Source: Gemmata massiliana
Lineage (GTDB): Bacteria > Planctomycetota > Planctomycetia > Gemmatales > Gemmataceae
Length of the DNA stretch: 64,000 nucleotides
Assembly: GCA_000531095.1 (NCBI GenBank)
Contig: HG799470.1
Location: 198,268 to 262,267 of the forward strand
Direction: 5' to 3'
The translations under genes and the position numbers were made by a program. Positions within the stretch are counted from its first letter, which is position 1. Every line of letters begins with the position of its first letter. Below the pieces are notes generated by a model that saw nothing but the letters and a program-made list of their open reading frames with translations, was not told the DNA's origin and made no database searches. Of this stretch, positions 51,328 through 62,042 are shown in pieces.

Positions 51328-51693
51328 ATGCGAGCCGTGTTGAGCAGTGTCGTGGTGGCGCTGGTGACGTGTGGCGGCTTGTCCGCTGACGACAAGATTG
51401 ACTCCAAGAAGCTGGTCGGTAAGTGGTCTACGGAAAACAAGGAGCTGGGAGCCAAGGTCGTGATCGACTTCGCCAAGGACGGCAAGTTGACCGTCACCGT
51501 CACGGGGAAGGGCGAGAAGGAGGTCCAAATCAAGGGCACCTACAAACTGACCGGGGACAAACTGGTGATGACGATGGTGGGCGGTGACAAGGAACACAAG
51601 GAGACGCTCACCGTCGTGGAACTGGACGACGACGAGTTGGTCACCAAAGACTCGAAGGGGCACAAGGACACCTACGAGCGCGTCGAAGAGTAG
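51328..51693 (+). CDS. Small secreted protein, TIGR03066-like Gemmata paralogous family
   Basis: 121 aa with a signal peptide (about residues 1-19, ending LSA). The mature domain LVGKWSTENKELGAKVVIDF, DGKLTVTVTGKG and TYKLTGDKLVMTM is a small lipocalin-like beta domain and resembles the paralogous family TIGR03066 described from Gemmata. Function unknown. This is one of the stronger taxonomic hints in the window. Confidence 0.75.
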   Translation: MRAVLSSVVVALVTCGGLSADDKIDSKKLVGKWSTENKELGAKVVIDFAKDGKLTVTVTGKGEKEVQIKGTYKLTGDKLVMTMVGGDKEHKETLTVVELDDDELVTKDSKGHKDTYERVEE

Positions 51694-52059
51694 GGGGCAC
51701 GTGAGCCCGGTGCCGCCGGGCGCAAGCCTGCGGATCGCGGATCGTTGAGCGCGCGTCCGTCATTGGACGACGCGCTGTTACCGTTTACCACAGTAAGGCC
51801 CGCCTTCATCTCGAATTCTTCACTGTCGGCGAACTCACCACCCAGGGCGGATTGCTCGCCTGCGTCCGGCTTTGCGTCGCGTGAGCGCGGCCCGCCCGCG
51901 AACGGGACCGGTCAAAACGGCTTCGCCCCGCCGGGTTCGTAAATTCCGAGCGCGACGCATAAGGCTCTCGCCGCAAACGCTTTAAGACGACTGCGAGGGC
52001 GAGCCGAAGATACACTCCTACCGAGAGCGTTCGCAATCACCGTTCCCACGGAGCCAAGC
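51694..52059. other. Intergenic stretch
   Basis: 366 bp with no gene, tRNA or clear repeat. Frames are short and random in composition. Confidence 0.6.
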
Positions 52060-52344
52060 GTGCCGCAAGCGAAGAAACCGCGCTGGGTGGTCTACATCCT
52101 GCGGTGCGCGGACGGTACGCTGTACACCGGCATTACCACCGATTTGGCGCGCCGGCTCGGTCAACACAATGCGGGGACCGCGTCCAAATACACGCGGGCG
52201 CGCCTGCCGGTCGCGGTGGCGTACCGCACAACGGTGAAAACGCACGGCGACGCGCCCCACCGGGAACTCGCGATCAAGAAGCTGACCCGCACGGCGAAAG
52301 ACGCACTCATCGCGAAACAGGCGCAGCGCCGGAACCGCGCGTGA
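52060..52344 (+). CDS. GIY-YIG nuclease-domain protein
   Basis: 94 aa from a GTG at 52060. GIY-YIG motifs in order: WVVYILRCADGTLYTGIT (residues about 9-26) and LARRLGQHNAGTASKYT with the conserved Arg, then RELAIKKLTR. Single-domain members (YhbQ/UvrC-related) are presumed DNA nucleases of repair or unknown role. The GDPD gene starts 21 bp downstream. Confidence 0.9.
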   Translation: MPQAKKPRWVVYILRCADGTLYTGITTDLARRLGQHNAGTASKYTRARLPVAVAYRTTVKTHGDAPHRELAIKKLTRTAKDALIAKQAQRRNRA

Positions 52345-52365
52345 CGCTCACTCGAAGGTACACCA

Positions 52366-53847
52366 ATGAACCGTTCCCTCTCCCGGATCGCGGTTTGTCT
52401 GCTGTGTTCGTTCCTGCTGTGTGACTCCCTTCGTGCCGAAGTCCCAATTCCCGTGGAGTCGGCAGACGCGGCCCGGAAGCGGCACGAGCGCGTCGGGGAG
52501 CGCCGGAAAGGGCCGGGGATCATCTGCCACCGCGGGGCGTCCGAGCACGCGATGGAGAACACGCTCGAAGCGTTCCGCGCCACCTTTGAACTCGGCGGCG
52601 ACGGCAGCGAGATCGATATTCGGATGACGAGCGACGGAGTGCTCGTCGTCTTCCACGACGACATGCTCGACCGGCACCTCGAAGCCTACGGCGACGTGAG
52701 CGATTACACCTGGGCCGAACTCCAGCGGTTCCGCTTCCGCGCCCCGGGGAAATTCGGTGCGCAGTGCCGCATCCCCACGCTCGCGGAAGTGTTCGCGTTG
52801 CACCGCACCCACGCGGGACTGATGCACCTCGATATCAAACGCACCGGGCTCGATACCGCGATCGCCGAACTGCTCACGAAGATGGATATGTGGGACCACG
52901 TCGCGTTCGCGAACAGCGACACCGGCGGGGTGATCCTCAAAGACCCGCGATTCAAATCGCAACGGTACAAGGCGGGGCTCTACCTTGATCGCGGGGAAGT
53001 GTTACCGGACGCGATCGGGGCTGTACTGAAGAAACCCGGAGATCACGTGATCGTAGACGACCCGCGTGGCGTCGCAGTCGCACTCGGTCGTAAGCTCGGC
53101 AAACTCTCAAAGGAGCCAGTGGCGCCACGCAAGACTGAACCGCGCACAGACTCGAAATCACCGGCCGAAGGCGATCTACTCGCCGCTCTCCGGGCGGCCG
53201 ATGACTGGAACACCCCGGCGGAAACGTTCGCGGGTCGCATGATCTCCGGCGCACACATCCGCGCTCGTGCTCGGGCAGCGGAAGGGTTACTCGCGGTTGG
53301 TGCGTCATCGAAGGAGGCCCTCTCTGTTCTCGAAGAGCGAGTTCGCAAGCGGAGCCTACACCCGGACTGGATGTTTCACGGCTTCGACGGGGCCATGTCG
53401 CTCCGCACGCTCATCCTGCTTCGCGCGCCGAACGCGGTCGATCTGGCGCGGTTCGTTCTTTGGCGCGACGACCCGGCACTTGAGCCGGTAATTGACCCGC
53501 GCTGGAAGAACCCGCGGGCGTGGACCGACTTCCGCGTGAAAATGGTTGTGTTTCCCGCACTGGCAAAGTGCCCCGGCGCCGCGACCGAGAAGCTATGTCG
53601 CGATTACCTCGCGCTCACCGACGCCGAAGCACGGGAACTGGGACCGGCGCAATTCGAGGAGGCGGGAAGAGCGCTCCTCGCGGTCAGTCCCAAAACGGAA
53701 ACGGCACTGGAGCTGTTCCGGCACCGGCTCCAGGAGGTCCGCGGGCGGGCGATCCTCGATTGCCTCATGCACGCGAACGAGGACTGGGCGCTCACCGCAC
53801 TCAAGAACGGCGCGCCGCACGCGCTCGCGTACCGCGTCGAAGAATAA
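52366..53847 (+). CDS. Glycerophosphodiester phosphodiesterase family protein with C-terminal extension
   Basis: 493 aa with a signal peptide (about residues 1-24). GDPD domain at about 50-230: CHRGASEHAMENTLEAF, DGSEIDIRMTSDGVLVVFHD and LMHLDIK, giving the His/Glu/Asp catalytic set of the family. It would split glycerophosphodiesters to glycerol-3-phosphate in the periplasm. The C-terminal half (about 280-493) is helical and HEAT-like (ARARAAEGLLAVGASSKEAL), an unusual addition that may bind protein or membrane. Confidence 0.88.
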   Translation: MNRSLSRIAVCLLCSFLLCDSLRAEVPIPVESADAARKRHERVGERRKGPGIICHRGASEHAMENTLEAFRATFELGGDGSEIDIRMTSDGVLVVFHDDMLDRHLEAYGDVSDYTWAELQRFRFRAPGKFGAQCRIPTLAEVFALHRTHAGLMHLDIKRTGLDTAIAELLTKMDMWDHVAFANSDTGGVILKDPRFKSQRYKAGLYLDRGEVLPDAIGAVLKKPGDHVIVDDPRGVAVALGRKLGKLSKEPVAPRKTEPRTDSKSPAEGDLLAALRAADDWNTPAETFAGRMISGAHIRARARAAEGLLAVGASSKEALSVLEERVRKRSLHPDWMFHGFDGAMSLRTLILLRAPNAVDLARFVLWRDDPALEPVIDPRWKNPRAWTDFRVKMVVFPALAKCPGAATEKLCRDYLALTDAEARELGPAQFEEAGRALLAVSPKTETALELFRHRLQEVRGRAILDCLMHANEDWALTALKNGAPHALAYRVEE

Positions 53848-53944
53848 CGCGGCACACGGCGAGGAACGGTTCGTCCGTCGTCTGTTGCGAGTAGTCCGGG
53901 TTCACGGGGAACGCGGACGACCCGCACACGGTGGGGGACGAGTG

Positions 53945-54403
53945 ATGATCGCGCTGTTGCAGGCGAGCGTGCTCGCGGTGTCATCTTTCGGGTTCGGGGC
54001 TCCGGTCCTCGCGGATCGGGCCGACGAGAAAGTGAAGGTCGAGTTCCGGCGCGCCGAGACGAAGAACGCGGAGGGGCTGGTCGAGGCCAAAGTGGAGGGC
54101 ACGCGGACCAAGGTCTATCTGCACAAAGAGGCCGACGCGACCAACAAGGACATCGCCTCGGCCCGCGTGTTCGAGGACGACAACAAGAAGGTGCTGATTG
54201 AGGTCACATTCACCAAGGACGGCGCGAAGAAAATCGCGACCCTCTCGGGCGAGCACAAAGGGAAGCCGGTCGCCGTGGTGATTGACGGGAAAGTGGTGTG
54301 CGCGCCCGTTCTGCGTGCGCCCCTCACGGACAAGGCACAAATCTCCGGTCAGTTCACCAAGGACGAGGCGGAGAAGATCGTGAAAGGGCTCATCGCCCCA
54401 TAG
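53945..54403 (+). CDS. Stand-alone SecD/SecF P1-head-like exported protein
   Basis: 152 aa from the ATG at 53945, with a signal-like start (IALLQASVLAVSSFGFG). The mature part resembles the P1 head subdomain of SecD: VYLHKEADATNKDIASARV, EVTFTKDGAKKIATLSGEH, KPVAVVIDGKVVCAPVLRA and ISGQFTKDEAEKIVKGL. A membrane translocase domain is absent, so it is not SecD itself. Role unknown. Confidence 0.75.
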   Translation: MIALLQASVLAVSSFGFGAPVLADRADEKVKVEFRRAETKNAEGLVEAKVEGTRTKVYLHKEADATNKDIASARVFEDDNKKVLIEVTFTKDGAKKIATLSGEHKGKPVAVVIDGKVVCAPVLRAPLTDKAQISGQFTKDEAEKIVKGLIAP

Positions 54404-54492
54404 TCACCGCGACTCATCGTTCGCGCCCGACGTGGACAAGCGCGTGAACCGGCACGTGCGTTGCAGTTGTGCGTCTCGGAGGGTAATCCGAG

Positions 54493-55536
54493 ATGTCTGG
54501 TACCACGACCCGCACACCGGCGCGAAAGAAGAGTACGAGTCCGTCCTTTGTGTTTCCCACCAAAGCCCGCTTGCACCTCTGGTGCGACACCAAGCCGGCT
54601 CTCAAGCGCGAGCGCGCGGGGCGCGGGTTCCGGTACCGCGATGCGGACGGTTTGGTGGTGCGGTGTGTCGTCACACTCGCACGCATTAGGGCACTTGCGA
54701 TCCCGCCCGCGTGGGCGAACGTGCTCATCTGCCCGGACGCGAACGGGCACCTCCAGGCGATCGGGTTCGACGCCCGCGGGCGCAAACAGTATCGGTACCA
54801 TCCGGCGTTCCGTGCGAAGCGGGACAGGACGAAGTACGCACGCCTGCTCGCGTTCGGGCGCGCGCTGTCGCGCATCCGCACGCGCGTCGAGTGCGACCTC
54901 CGGCGCCGCGGGCTCTCGCGCGACAAGGTGCTCGCGGTGGTGGTGAAGCTGCTCGACCGAACGCACCTGCGCGTCGGAAACGCCGAGTACGTGCGGGCGA
55001 ACCAATCGTTCGGCCTCAGTACGCTGCTCGACCGCCATGTCACGTTTACTCGCGGTGCGGTACGAATCCGGTTTCGCGGGAAGAGTGGCGTCCGGCACGA
55101 TCGCATCGTTTCTGACGCGAGACTCGCGCGCCTGGTTCGGCAGTGCCGCGACCTGCCCGGTCAGGATCTGTTCCAGTACCGCATCGGCTCCGATTCCCGG
55201 CCCATCGGTTCGGCGGACGTGAATGCGTACATCCGCCGGGCCGCGGGCGCGGAGTTTACCGCCAAAGATTTTCGCACCTGGGCCGGTACGGTAAAGGCCG
55301 CGACGAAGTTGGCCGCGCTGTCGAAACCCGAAACGAAGACCGAGGCCGAACGCGCGGTGTGCAGCGTGGTGCGCGAGGTGGCGCGCGAGTTGGGGAACAC
55401 GCCCGCGGTGTGCCGCAAGAGTTACGTTCACCCGCGGGTATTGGAAGAGTTCACCGAGAGCGGTTTCCCCTCAACACGTGCCCGCGGGCACCTTTCGGCC
55501 GACGAAACGCGGGTGCTCCGGCTCCTTGGTGGGTAA
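54493..55536 (+). CDS. DNA topoisomerase IB (poxvirus/bacterial type)
   Basis: 347 aa. N-terminal domain, then a catalytic domain with AFGRALSRIRTRVECDL, VKLLDRTHLRVGNAEY (catalytic Arg), a Lys in the FRGKSG hairpin, and CRKSYVHP with the nucleophile near Tyr311. It relaxes both positive and negative supercoils through a 3'-phosphotyrosine link. Bacterial members of this family occur sporadically. Its upstream neighbour is unrelated. Confidence 0.92.
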   Translation: MSGTTTRTPARKKSTSPSFVFPTKARLHLWCDTKPALKRERAGRGFRYRDADGLVVRCVVTLARIRALAIPPAWANVLICPDANGHLQAIGFDARGRKQYRYHPAFRAKRDRTKYARLLAFGRALSRIRTRVECDLRRRGLSRDKVLAVVVKLLDRTHLRVGNAEYVRANQSFGLSTLLDRHVTFTRGAVRIRFRGKSGVRHDRIVSDARLARLVRQCRDLPGQDLFQYRIGSDSRPIGSADVNAYIRRAAGAEFTAKDFRTWAGTVKAATKLAALSKPETKTEAERAVCSVVREVARELGNTPAVCRKSYVHPRVLEEFTESGFPSTRARGHLSADETRVLRLLGG

Positions 55537-55876
55537 ATGCCTCAATCCGTACACGTCGACGCGGCTGGGTAACTATCGCGCGCTCCGCACACCACCACGG
55601 GCAGCACCTCGTTCAACCGAGTTTGGGAGATGCTTCCCAATCGGCCCACCCGATCGCTGTCGCAAACACAGCGCGCCCGCGTCCTGATGGGATTTTGTTC
55701 GGTTCCCGGCGTTTTCAAGCCGTTTCCAACGGGGCGGGTCGCAAAGTAAAAGATGACGCGATCGCGCGTGTATTAGTGATTGGTAAGGTCGGAACCCGTA
55801 CTCACAGGTTTCACTTGCCTCCGGCACTCGTTCGTAGAGAATTTCTTTCTCGCCCCGCCAGCCGAGGAGCTGCATT
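55537..55876. other. Intergenic stretch
   Basis: 340 bp with no gene or clear repeat found. Confidence 0.6.
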
Positions 55877-56725
55877 ATGCGCGATGAATTGCCGATCAGC
55901 CGCCGCGAGTTCGCGATGACGACACTCGCCGCCGGGTTCGCCCTTTCGACTCAACCCGTTGCCGCCGACACGATCGCTACTGACACCAAGGGGCTCACCG
56001 CCGGGGAAGTGAAGATCCCGGTCAAAGAAGGCGACATCCCGGCGTACCGGGCCGCGCCGGACAAGGGCGGGCCGTTCCCGGTCGTGCTGGTGGTGCAGGA
56101 GATCTTCGGGGTTCACGAGCACATCAAGGACGTGTGCCGCCGGCTTGCCAAGCTCGGGTACCTGGCCATCGCCCCTGAACTGTACGCCCGCCAGGGCGAC
56201 GTGTCGAAGCTCACGGACATTCAGGAAATCTTCAGCAAGGTGGTCTCGAAGGTTCCAGACAGTCAGGTGATGAGTGACCTGGACGCGGCGGTCGCGTGGG
56301 CCAAGAAAACGGGCAACGGGGACACCGCGAAGTTGGGCATCACCGGGTTCTGTTGGGGCGGGCGGATCACGTGGCTGTACGCGGCCCACAACAAGGATCT
56401 CAAGGCCGGGGTCGCGTGGTACGGGCGCCTGTCCGGGGCCGGGAAATCGACCGAACTGCAGCCAAAATACCCGATCGACCTGGCGGGCGACCTCAAGGCC
56501 CCGGTGTTGGGGCTGTACGGGGAGAAGGACACGGGCATCCCGGTCAAGGACGTCGAGGCAATGCGGGCTGCTCTGAAGAAAGCAGACAAACCGGGTGAGA
56601 TCGTCCTCTATCCCGAAGCCCCGCACGCATTCTACGCCGACTATCGCCCGAGCTACCGGAAGGAGCCGGCCGAGGACGGGTGGAAGCGCCTACAGGCGTG
56701 GTTCAAGAAGAACGGCGTAGCGTGA
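55877..56725 (+). CDS. Exported dienelactone hydrolase-family protein
   Basis: 282 aa with a TAT signal ([17 protein letters not shown], residues about 7-23). The alpha/beta hydrolase domain has [17 protein letters not shown], the nucleophile Cys in [10 protein letters not shown] (about residue 158), Asp in YGEKDTGIP and His in YPEAPHAFY, the Cys-His-Asp triad of dienelactone hydrolase. Exported members probably act on esters other than dienelactone. The next gene starts 133 bp later on the same strand. Confidence 0.92.
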   Translation: MRDELPISRREFAMTTLAAGFALSTQPVAADTIATDTKGLTAGEVKIPVKEGDIPAYRAAPDKGGPFPVVLVVQEIFGVHEHIKDVCRRLAKLGYLAIAPELYARQGDVSKLTDIQEIFSKVVSKVPDSQVMSDLDAAVAWAKKTGNGDTAKLGITGFCWGGRITWLYAAHNKDLKAGVAWYGRLSGAGKSTELQPKYPIDLAGDLKAPVLGLYGEKDTGIPVKDVEAMRAALKKADKPGEIVLYPEAPHAFYADYRPSYRKEPAEDGWKRLQAWFKKNGVA

Positions 56726-56858
56726 CGTGTGTACAAGCTGTCCCGAGAGGAATTGGGCTCCGGGCGGCTTGATCGATTGCACGGCCACAACCGCCTGTAA
56801 GAACCGCTCGTCAACGGGGATACTCCTGGTGTCGCTCCCACGTCACCAGGACGCACCC

Positions 56859-57848
<990 letters not shown>

Positions 57849-57935
57849 TCGACCCGGCTGATGATTCCGTCAGATGGGATAGTAGCGCTCTTATCCTCGA
57901 CCAAACAGGCACATCTAACGCCGCGTTGCTTTCAG

Positions 57936-57967
57936 CCCCACTCGGGTTACCTCAAATTCGAGTGGGG
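57936..57967 (+). terminator. Hairpin after the aldo/keto reductase gene
   Basis: Stem CCCCACTCG (57936-57944) with CGAGTGGGG (57959-57967), 14-nt loop, followed by TTGCTC. Weak T-run; a likely terminator by position. Confidence 0.6.
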
Positions 57968-58141
57968 TTGCTCACCTCTGCTGTGTGCTGAGTAAACGGT
58001 TGCACTCGCCTCGCAAATCGGGTCGAATACGGCGGCATCGGCCTTCCACCAAGCCCGCCACAATTTGTTCACCTGTTGCCCGCGAAGCGCTGTGTGAGGG
58101 GCTTCTGGCCCGCCCGCTGTGCCGCGTAACGTGAGACGTCC

Positions 58142-59224
58142 ATGCCAACACCCACGCGCCGCCACGCGCTCGCACAGTTCGGTGCCGCTATCACTCTCGG
58201 TGAATCGGCGTATTCGCGCGCGGGCGATCCGATGCCCGCCGCGCCGCGGATCAAGATCGGACAGATCGGCGTGGGGCACGCGCACGCCAGCAAACTATCC
58301 GTGTACCGGGCCTCGCCCGATTACGAGGTGGTTGGCGTCGTCGAACCGGATACGGAACTCCGCAAACAGGCCGAGAACTCGCCGACGTACCGCGACGTCA
58401 AGTGGCTCACGCGCGAGCAACTCCTCGCGACCCCGGGGCTTCAGGCTGTACTCGTGGAGACCCGCGTGCGCGACCTCCTCGACAACGCCGAGGCATGTGT
58501 GTCCGCCGGGCTGCACGTCCACATCGACAAGCCCGCTGGTGAATCGCTTCCGCAATTTCGGCGCATTCTCGCCGCGGCGGAGAAAAAGAAACTGCTGGTG
58601 CAAATGGGCTACATGTACCGCTACAACCCGGCCGTGGTGCTGCTCCGCGAGTTCCTCAAGAAGGGGTGGCTCGGTGAGGTGTTCGAGGTTCACACCGTGA
58701 TGAGTAAGGTGGTCGCGGCGCCGGAGCGGAAGCGGCTGGCCGAGTACCGCGGCGGGATCATGTTCGAGTTGGGGTGCCACGTTCTCGATCTGGTGATCGG
58801 TGTGTTGGGGAAGCCGAAGGGCGTCACGGCATTCCCGCTCCACTCTTCGGCGCTCGACGACATGTTCCTGGACAACACGCTCGCGGTACTGAGCTACCCG
58901 CGTGCGACCGCGAGCGTGAAATCGAGTGCGATCGAGATCGAGGGCGGGGACCGGCGGCACCTCGTGGTGTGCGGGACCGAGGGCACGTTCCACATTCAAC
59001 CGCTCGATAACCCGGCCGCGCGCGTTTCGCTCTCGAAGGCCCGCGGAGAGTACAAGAAGGGCACGCAGGACATCACGTTCCCGAAATACACGCGGTACGT
59101 CGGCGACGCCGCAGATATGGCTCGCATCATTCGTGGCGAGAAGGGAGCCGATTTCTCTCCCGAGCACGATTTGATCGTTCAAGAAACGATCTTGCGTGCG
59201 AGCGAATTTCCGCTGAAGGATTAA
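58142..59224 (+). CDS. Gfo/Idh/MocA-family oxidoreductase
   Basis: 360 aa. N-terminal TAT-like RRHALAQFGAAITLG, Rossmann fold KIGQIGVGHAHASKL (about residue 38), active-site motif HIDKPAGESL (about 122-131; the family EKP is DKP here), and YMYRYNPAVVLLRE. The C-terminal domain is shorter than that of the homologue at 23528. A sugar or cyclitol dehydrogenase role is probable. The ceramidase-like gene follows 73 bp later. Confidence 0.9.
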   Translation: MPTPTRRHALAQFGAAITLGESAYSRAGDPMPAAPRIKIGQIGVGHAHASKLSVYRASPDYEVVGVVEPDTELRKQAENSPTYRDVKWLTREQLLATPGLQAVLVETRVRDLLDNAEACVSAGLHVHIDKPAGESLPQFRRILAAAEKKKLLVQMGYMYRYNPAVVLLREFLKKGWLGEVFEVHTVMSKVVAAPERKRLAEYRGGIMFELGCHVLDLVIGVLGKPKGVTAFPLHSSALDDMFLDNTLAVLSYPRATASVKSSAIEIEGGDRRHLVVCGTEGTFHIQPLDNPAARVSLSKARGEYKKGTQDITFPKYTRYVGDAADMARIIRGEKGADFSPEHDLIVQETILRASEFPLKD

Positions 59225-59297
59225 ACTAACGAACAGAAGCTCGGATCGGGCGTCGATCACATCGACTCACGTGGGGCTATCAATTATGGGGGCGGTT

Positions 59298-60857
59298 ATG
59301 GTGCGTCCGGTTCTGCTCCTGGGCTGCGCTCTCGGTTTGCTCGGGTGCGGGGAACTGAAGCCGCTGGCGAACGCTCCGGCCCCCAATACATCCCCTTCCG
59401 CGCGACCGGAACCGGCCCAACCCGGAGAACTTCTGGCCGGGGTCGCAAAAGTCGAGATCACCAACAAGACCGTCCTCCCGCTCAACGATCCGTTGTTCGT
59501 GAAAGCGCTGGTTCTCAAGAACGGTGCGACGACCGCGGTACTCATCGCGGTCGATGCCGTCGCCGTCGGCGAGATCGGTCACATCGGCAACGACTACCTC
59601 GGCAAAGTGCGCGGGCGGGTCCAGAAAGAACTGAAGATTGCGCCCGAAAACGTTACGATCAACGCGAGCCACTGCCACGGCATCGTGTGCGCTGATGTCG
59701 CCGAGAAAACGTTCGAGGCCGTGAAAGCCGCGACTGAGGACATGGTGCCGGTGAGCGCCGGTGTCGGAGTCGGGCACGAGTCCCGCGTCTCCGAGAACCG
59801 CCGCCTCAAACTGAAGAACGGCCGCGAGGTCGACGTTCGCCACGCCTATGCACTTCCCCCCGATGAGGAAGTCGCGGGCGTCGGCCCCATCGATCCGCAA
59901 ATCGGCGTCTTGCGTTTAGACAAGAAAGACGGGCAGACGCTCGCGGTCGTGTACACCTTCGCGTGTCACCCGATCATGGGCGTGCTGGGCGACGGGAACA
60001 CCGCGGACATTGCCGGGTTCGCGTCGAAGGTGATCGAGGACAACCTGAGTGCCGGGGCGGTCGCGCTGTTCGTCCAGGGGTGCGGCGGGGACATTAACCC
60101 CGTGCGGTACAAGGACGTTCACAATCCGCGCCACGCCGAGCCGCTGGGCAACATGCTCGGCCTCAGTACGCTTCAAGCGGTTCGGAAGATCAAGTGCAGC
60201 GCGGGTGCACCTTTAAAAGTGCTCAACGAGACGATCCGGCTCCCACGCGCGGATCACGCCGAGCGGATCGAGGCTCTGATTGCGGAACAATCGCGCCTCG
60301 TGAAGTCGCTCCAGGGGACGAGCCTGAACTTCAAGACGTTCCTTGAATTGGCGGGGAAGTACAACCTGTCGAAAGAGTTCCCGTCGTACTCGTCGCACCT
60401 CTACCTCACCGAGCAGGCCCAGGGGCGCTCCGATCTGCTCAAGCTCGACGACGCGAACCGAAAGAACCTGCGTGCGTACCTCAGCAATATCGAAACGATG
60501 GAGCAGATCACGCGCGTGCAAGCCAACCTCGCGCTCCTTCAGAAGCACCAGGCTGCGAACTTGGCGGCCGGGCGCAGGCCGCTCGAAGCCGAACTCGCGG
60601 GTCTGCGTATCGGCGACTTCGTACTCGTGACGTTCCCCGGCGAGCTAACTGTCGAGATTGGGCTGAACGTGAAGAAGACTTCGCCGCACAAATCGACGTT
60701 CGTGGCCGGGTACACGAACGGGTACATCTACTACACCCCCACGGCCCAGCAGCTCCGGAACCGCGGTGGTGCCCAGGAAGACAGCGATTGCCGGCTCGCT
60801 CCCGAGTGGGAGCAGATCTTTTACGAGAAGGTCGCGGCCCTCCTGAAGAAACTGTGA
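59298..60857 (+). CDS. Neutral/alkaline ceramidase-like lipoprotein
   Basis: 519 aa from the ATG at 59298, with the lipobox GLLGC at about residues 13-17. The mature region starts LLAGVAKVEITNK and continues with KALVLKNGATTAVLIAVDAV, NINASHCHG-type metal site (read as TINASHCHGIV), VVYTFACHPIMG, and QGCGGDINPVRY, the pattern of the neutral ceramidase family. Planctomycete members are broadly neutral/alkaline non-lysosomal ceramidase relatives with unknown substrates. Bound to the membrane through its lipid anchor. Confidence 0.85.
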   Translation: MVRPVLLLGCALGLLGCGELKPLANAPAPNTSPSARPEPAQPGELLAGVAKVEITNKTVLPLNDPLFVKALVLKNGATTAVLIAVDAVAVGEIGHIGNDYLGKVRGRVQKELKIAPENVTINASHCHGIVCADVAEKTFEAVKAATEDMVPVSAGVGVGHESRVSENRRLKLKNGREVDVRHAYALPPDEEVAGVGPIDPQIGVLRLDKKDGQTLAVVYTFACHPIMGVLGDGNTADIAGFASKVIEDNLSAGAVALFVQGCGGDINPVRYKDVHNPRHAEPLGNMLGLSTLQAVRKIKCSAGAPLKVLNETIRLPRADHAERIEALIAEQSRLVKSLQGTSLNFKTFLELAGKYNLSKEFPSYSSHLYLTEQAQGRSDLLKLDDANRKNLRAYLSNIETMEQITRVQANLALLQKHQAANLAAGRRPLEAELAGLRIGDFVLVTFPGELTVEIGLNVKKTSPHKSTFVAGYTNGYIYYTPTAQQLRNRGGAQEDSDCRLAPEWEQIFYEKVAALLKKL

Positions 60858-60893
60858 CGCCCGAACGGACCGCGTGCTGTGGACGGGCCATGC

Positions 60894-61805
60894 TCATTCT
60901 CCGATCACCACTTCACCACCAGCACGGCTGGCCATATCAGCGGGAACTCGGGGATCGACGGCGTCCCGGATCAGCCGGGCCGAGCCGTCGCCCAAGAGCA
61001 CCTCGACCCCGCCCGGATGTGGGCTACAGAACCCCCACTTGTCCGGGCCGTTGAGCCGCAACGGTCCCTCATCGATTGCCCAGTAGCACCCACTGATCCA
61101 CAACCCGTCCTGGTCCTTTCGGTTCGCACCGGCCCAGATCCCGCCCCACTTGTCCCGGCTTTGATCCAAACAAACTTCTGCGACGAACAGCGTACCCGAC
61201 AGCCCGTCGGTCACGTCCCCGATCCGGGTTCGACTGTTTCGGTACAGAACCCCGTTCGGGTTGTTGATGTTCGTAATCATGAGTCCCTTCGGCCCGGGTG
61301 CGGTTTGGGGGCGCCCCCACCCGACTCCGCGGTAGCTGGCCGTGGCGTGGCCGTCGTAGTTGGCGTTGGCCGGAGAACCCGGATCGGCCGGGCAGCGGAA
61401 GACCGCGAGTGCGGTGAGCGTCTGCGGAGTGGGCGCGGTGAGGTTCGACCCGGCACCGAAGACGGTGTGCTCGGGATCGATCTGGTCGTGCAGCGCCGAC
61501 TGCTCCAGGAACGGCAGAAGGAACACGGGCCAACCCCAGCCCGGCCCCGGTTGCGTGTCCGGGCGCTGGTCGCGGTACCCGGGCGGGAACTGACCGCGCG
61601 CGCCCTCGTAGCCGTGGAGGGCCAGTCCGATTTGCTTGAGGTTGTTGGCACATTTCATCCGGGCCGCGGCTTCGCGGACTTTTTGGACCGCGGGCAGGAG
61701 CAACCCGATGAGGACCGCGATGATCGCGATTACGACCAGCAATTCGATCAGTGTGAAGCCGCATGCGGGCCGGGAGCGCTGAGCGGCGGGGGATGAGCGG
61801 GACAT
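60894..61805 (-). CDS. DUF1559-family prepilin-like protein
   Basis: 303 aa from the ATG at 61805. The N-terminal type IV pilin-like signal GFTLIELLVVIAIIAVLIG (about residues 16-34) is followed by LLPAVQKVREAAARMKCANN and LKQIGLALHGYE, the standard DUF1559 opening. The C-terminus contains SGCYWAIDEGPL and SPHPGGVEVLLGDGSARLI, also typical. These pseudopilin-like proteins are expanded by the hundred in planctomycetes; their role is not established. An upstream in-frame extension to 61952 is unlikely to be translated. Confidence 0.93.
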   Translation of the reverse strand: MSRSSPAAQRSRPACGFTLIELLVVIAIIAVLIGLLLPAVQKVREAAARMKCANNLKQIGLALHGYEGARGQFPPGYRDQRPDTQPGPGWGWPVFLLPFLEQSALHDQIDPEHTVFGAGSNLTAPTPQTLTALAVFRCPADPGSPANANYDGHATASYRGVGWGRPQTAPGPKGLMITNINNPNGVLYRNSRTRIGDVTDGLSGTLFVAEVCLDQSRDKWGGIWAGANRKDQDGLWISGCYWAIDEGPLRLNGPDKWGFCSPHPGGVEVLLGDGSARLIRDAVDPRVPADMASRAGGEVVIGE

Positions 61806-62042
61806 GGTCGATCTCGCTTCGGGCGACCACTCCCTTGTACCTCGCGGTGGCGCCATCTCCAAGGCACAAGCGTTGGACGCTGAGGCACTCGACACGCAAG
61901 GAGCAACTAGCGGGGAATCGATGGACGGGACCGCGATCACGAGGTACATCACCGGGACGCATTCGGACGGTACCGTCGCGCGAGACGCGGTGTTCTTCTA
62001 CGAAGACGGTACCGCGTTCCGGCACGAAAGGACAACCGATCC

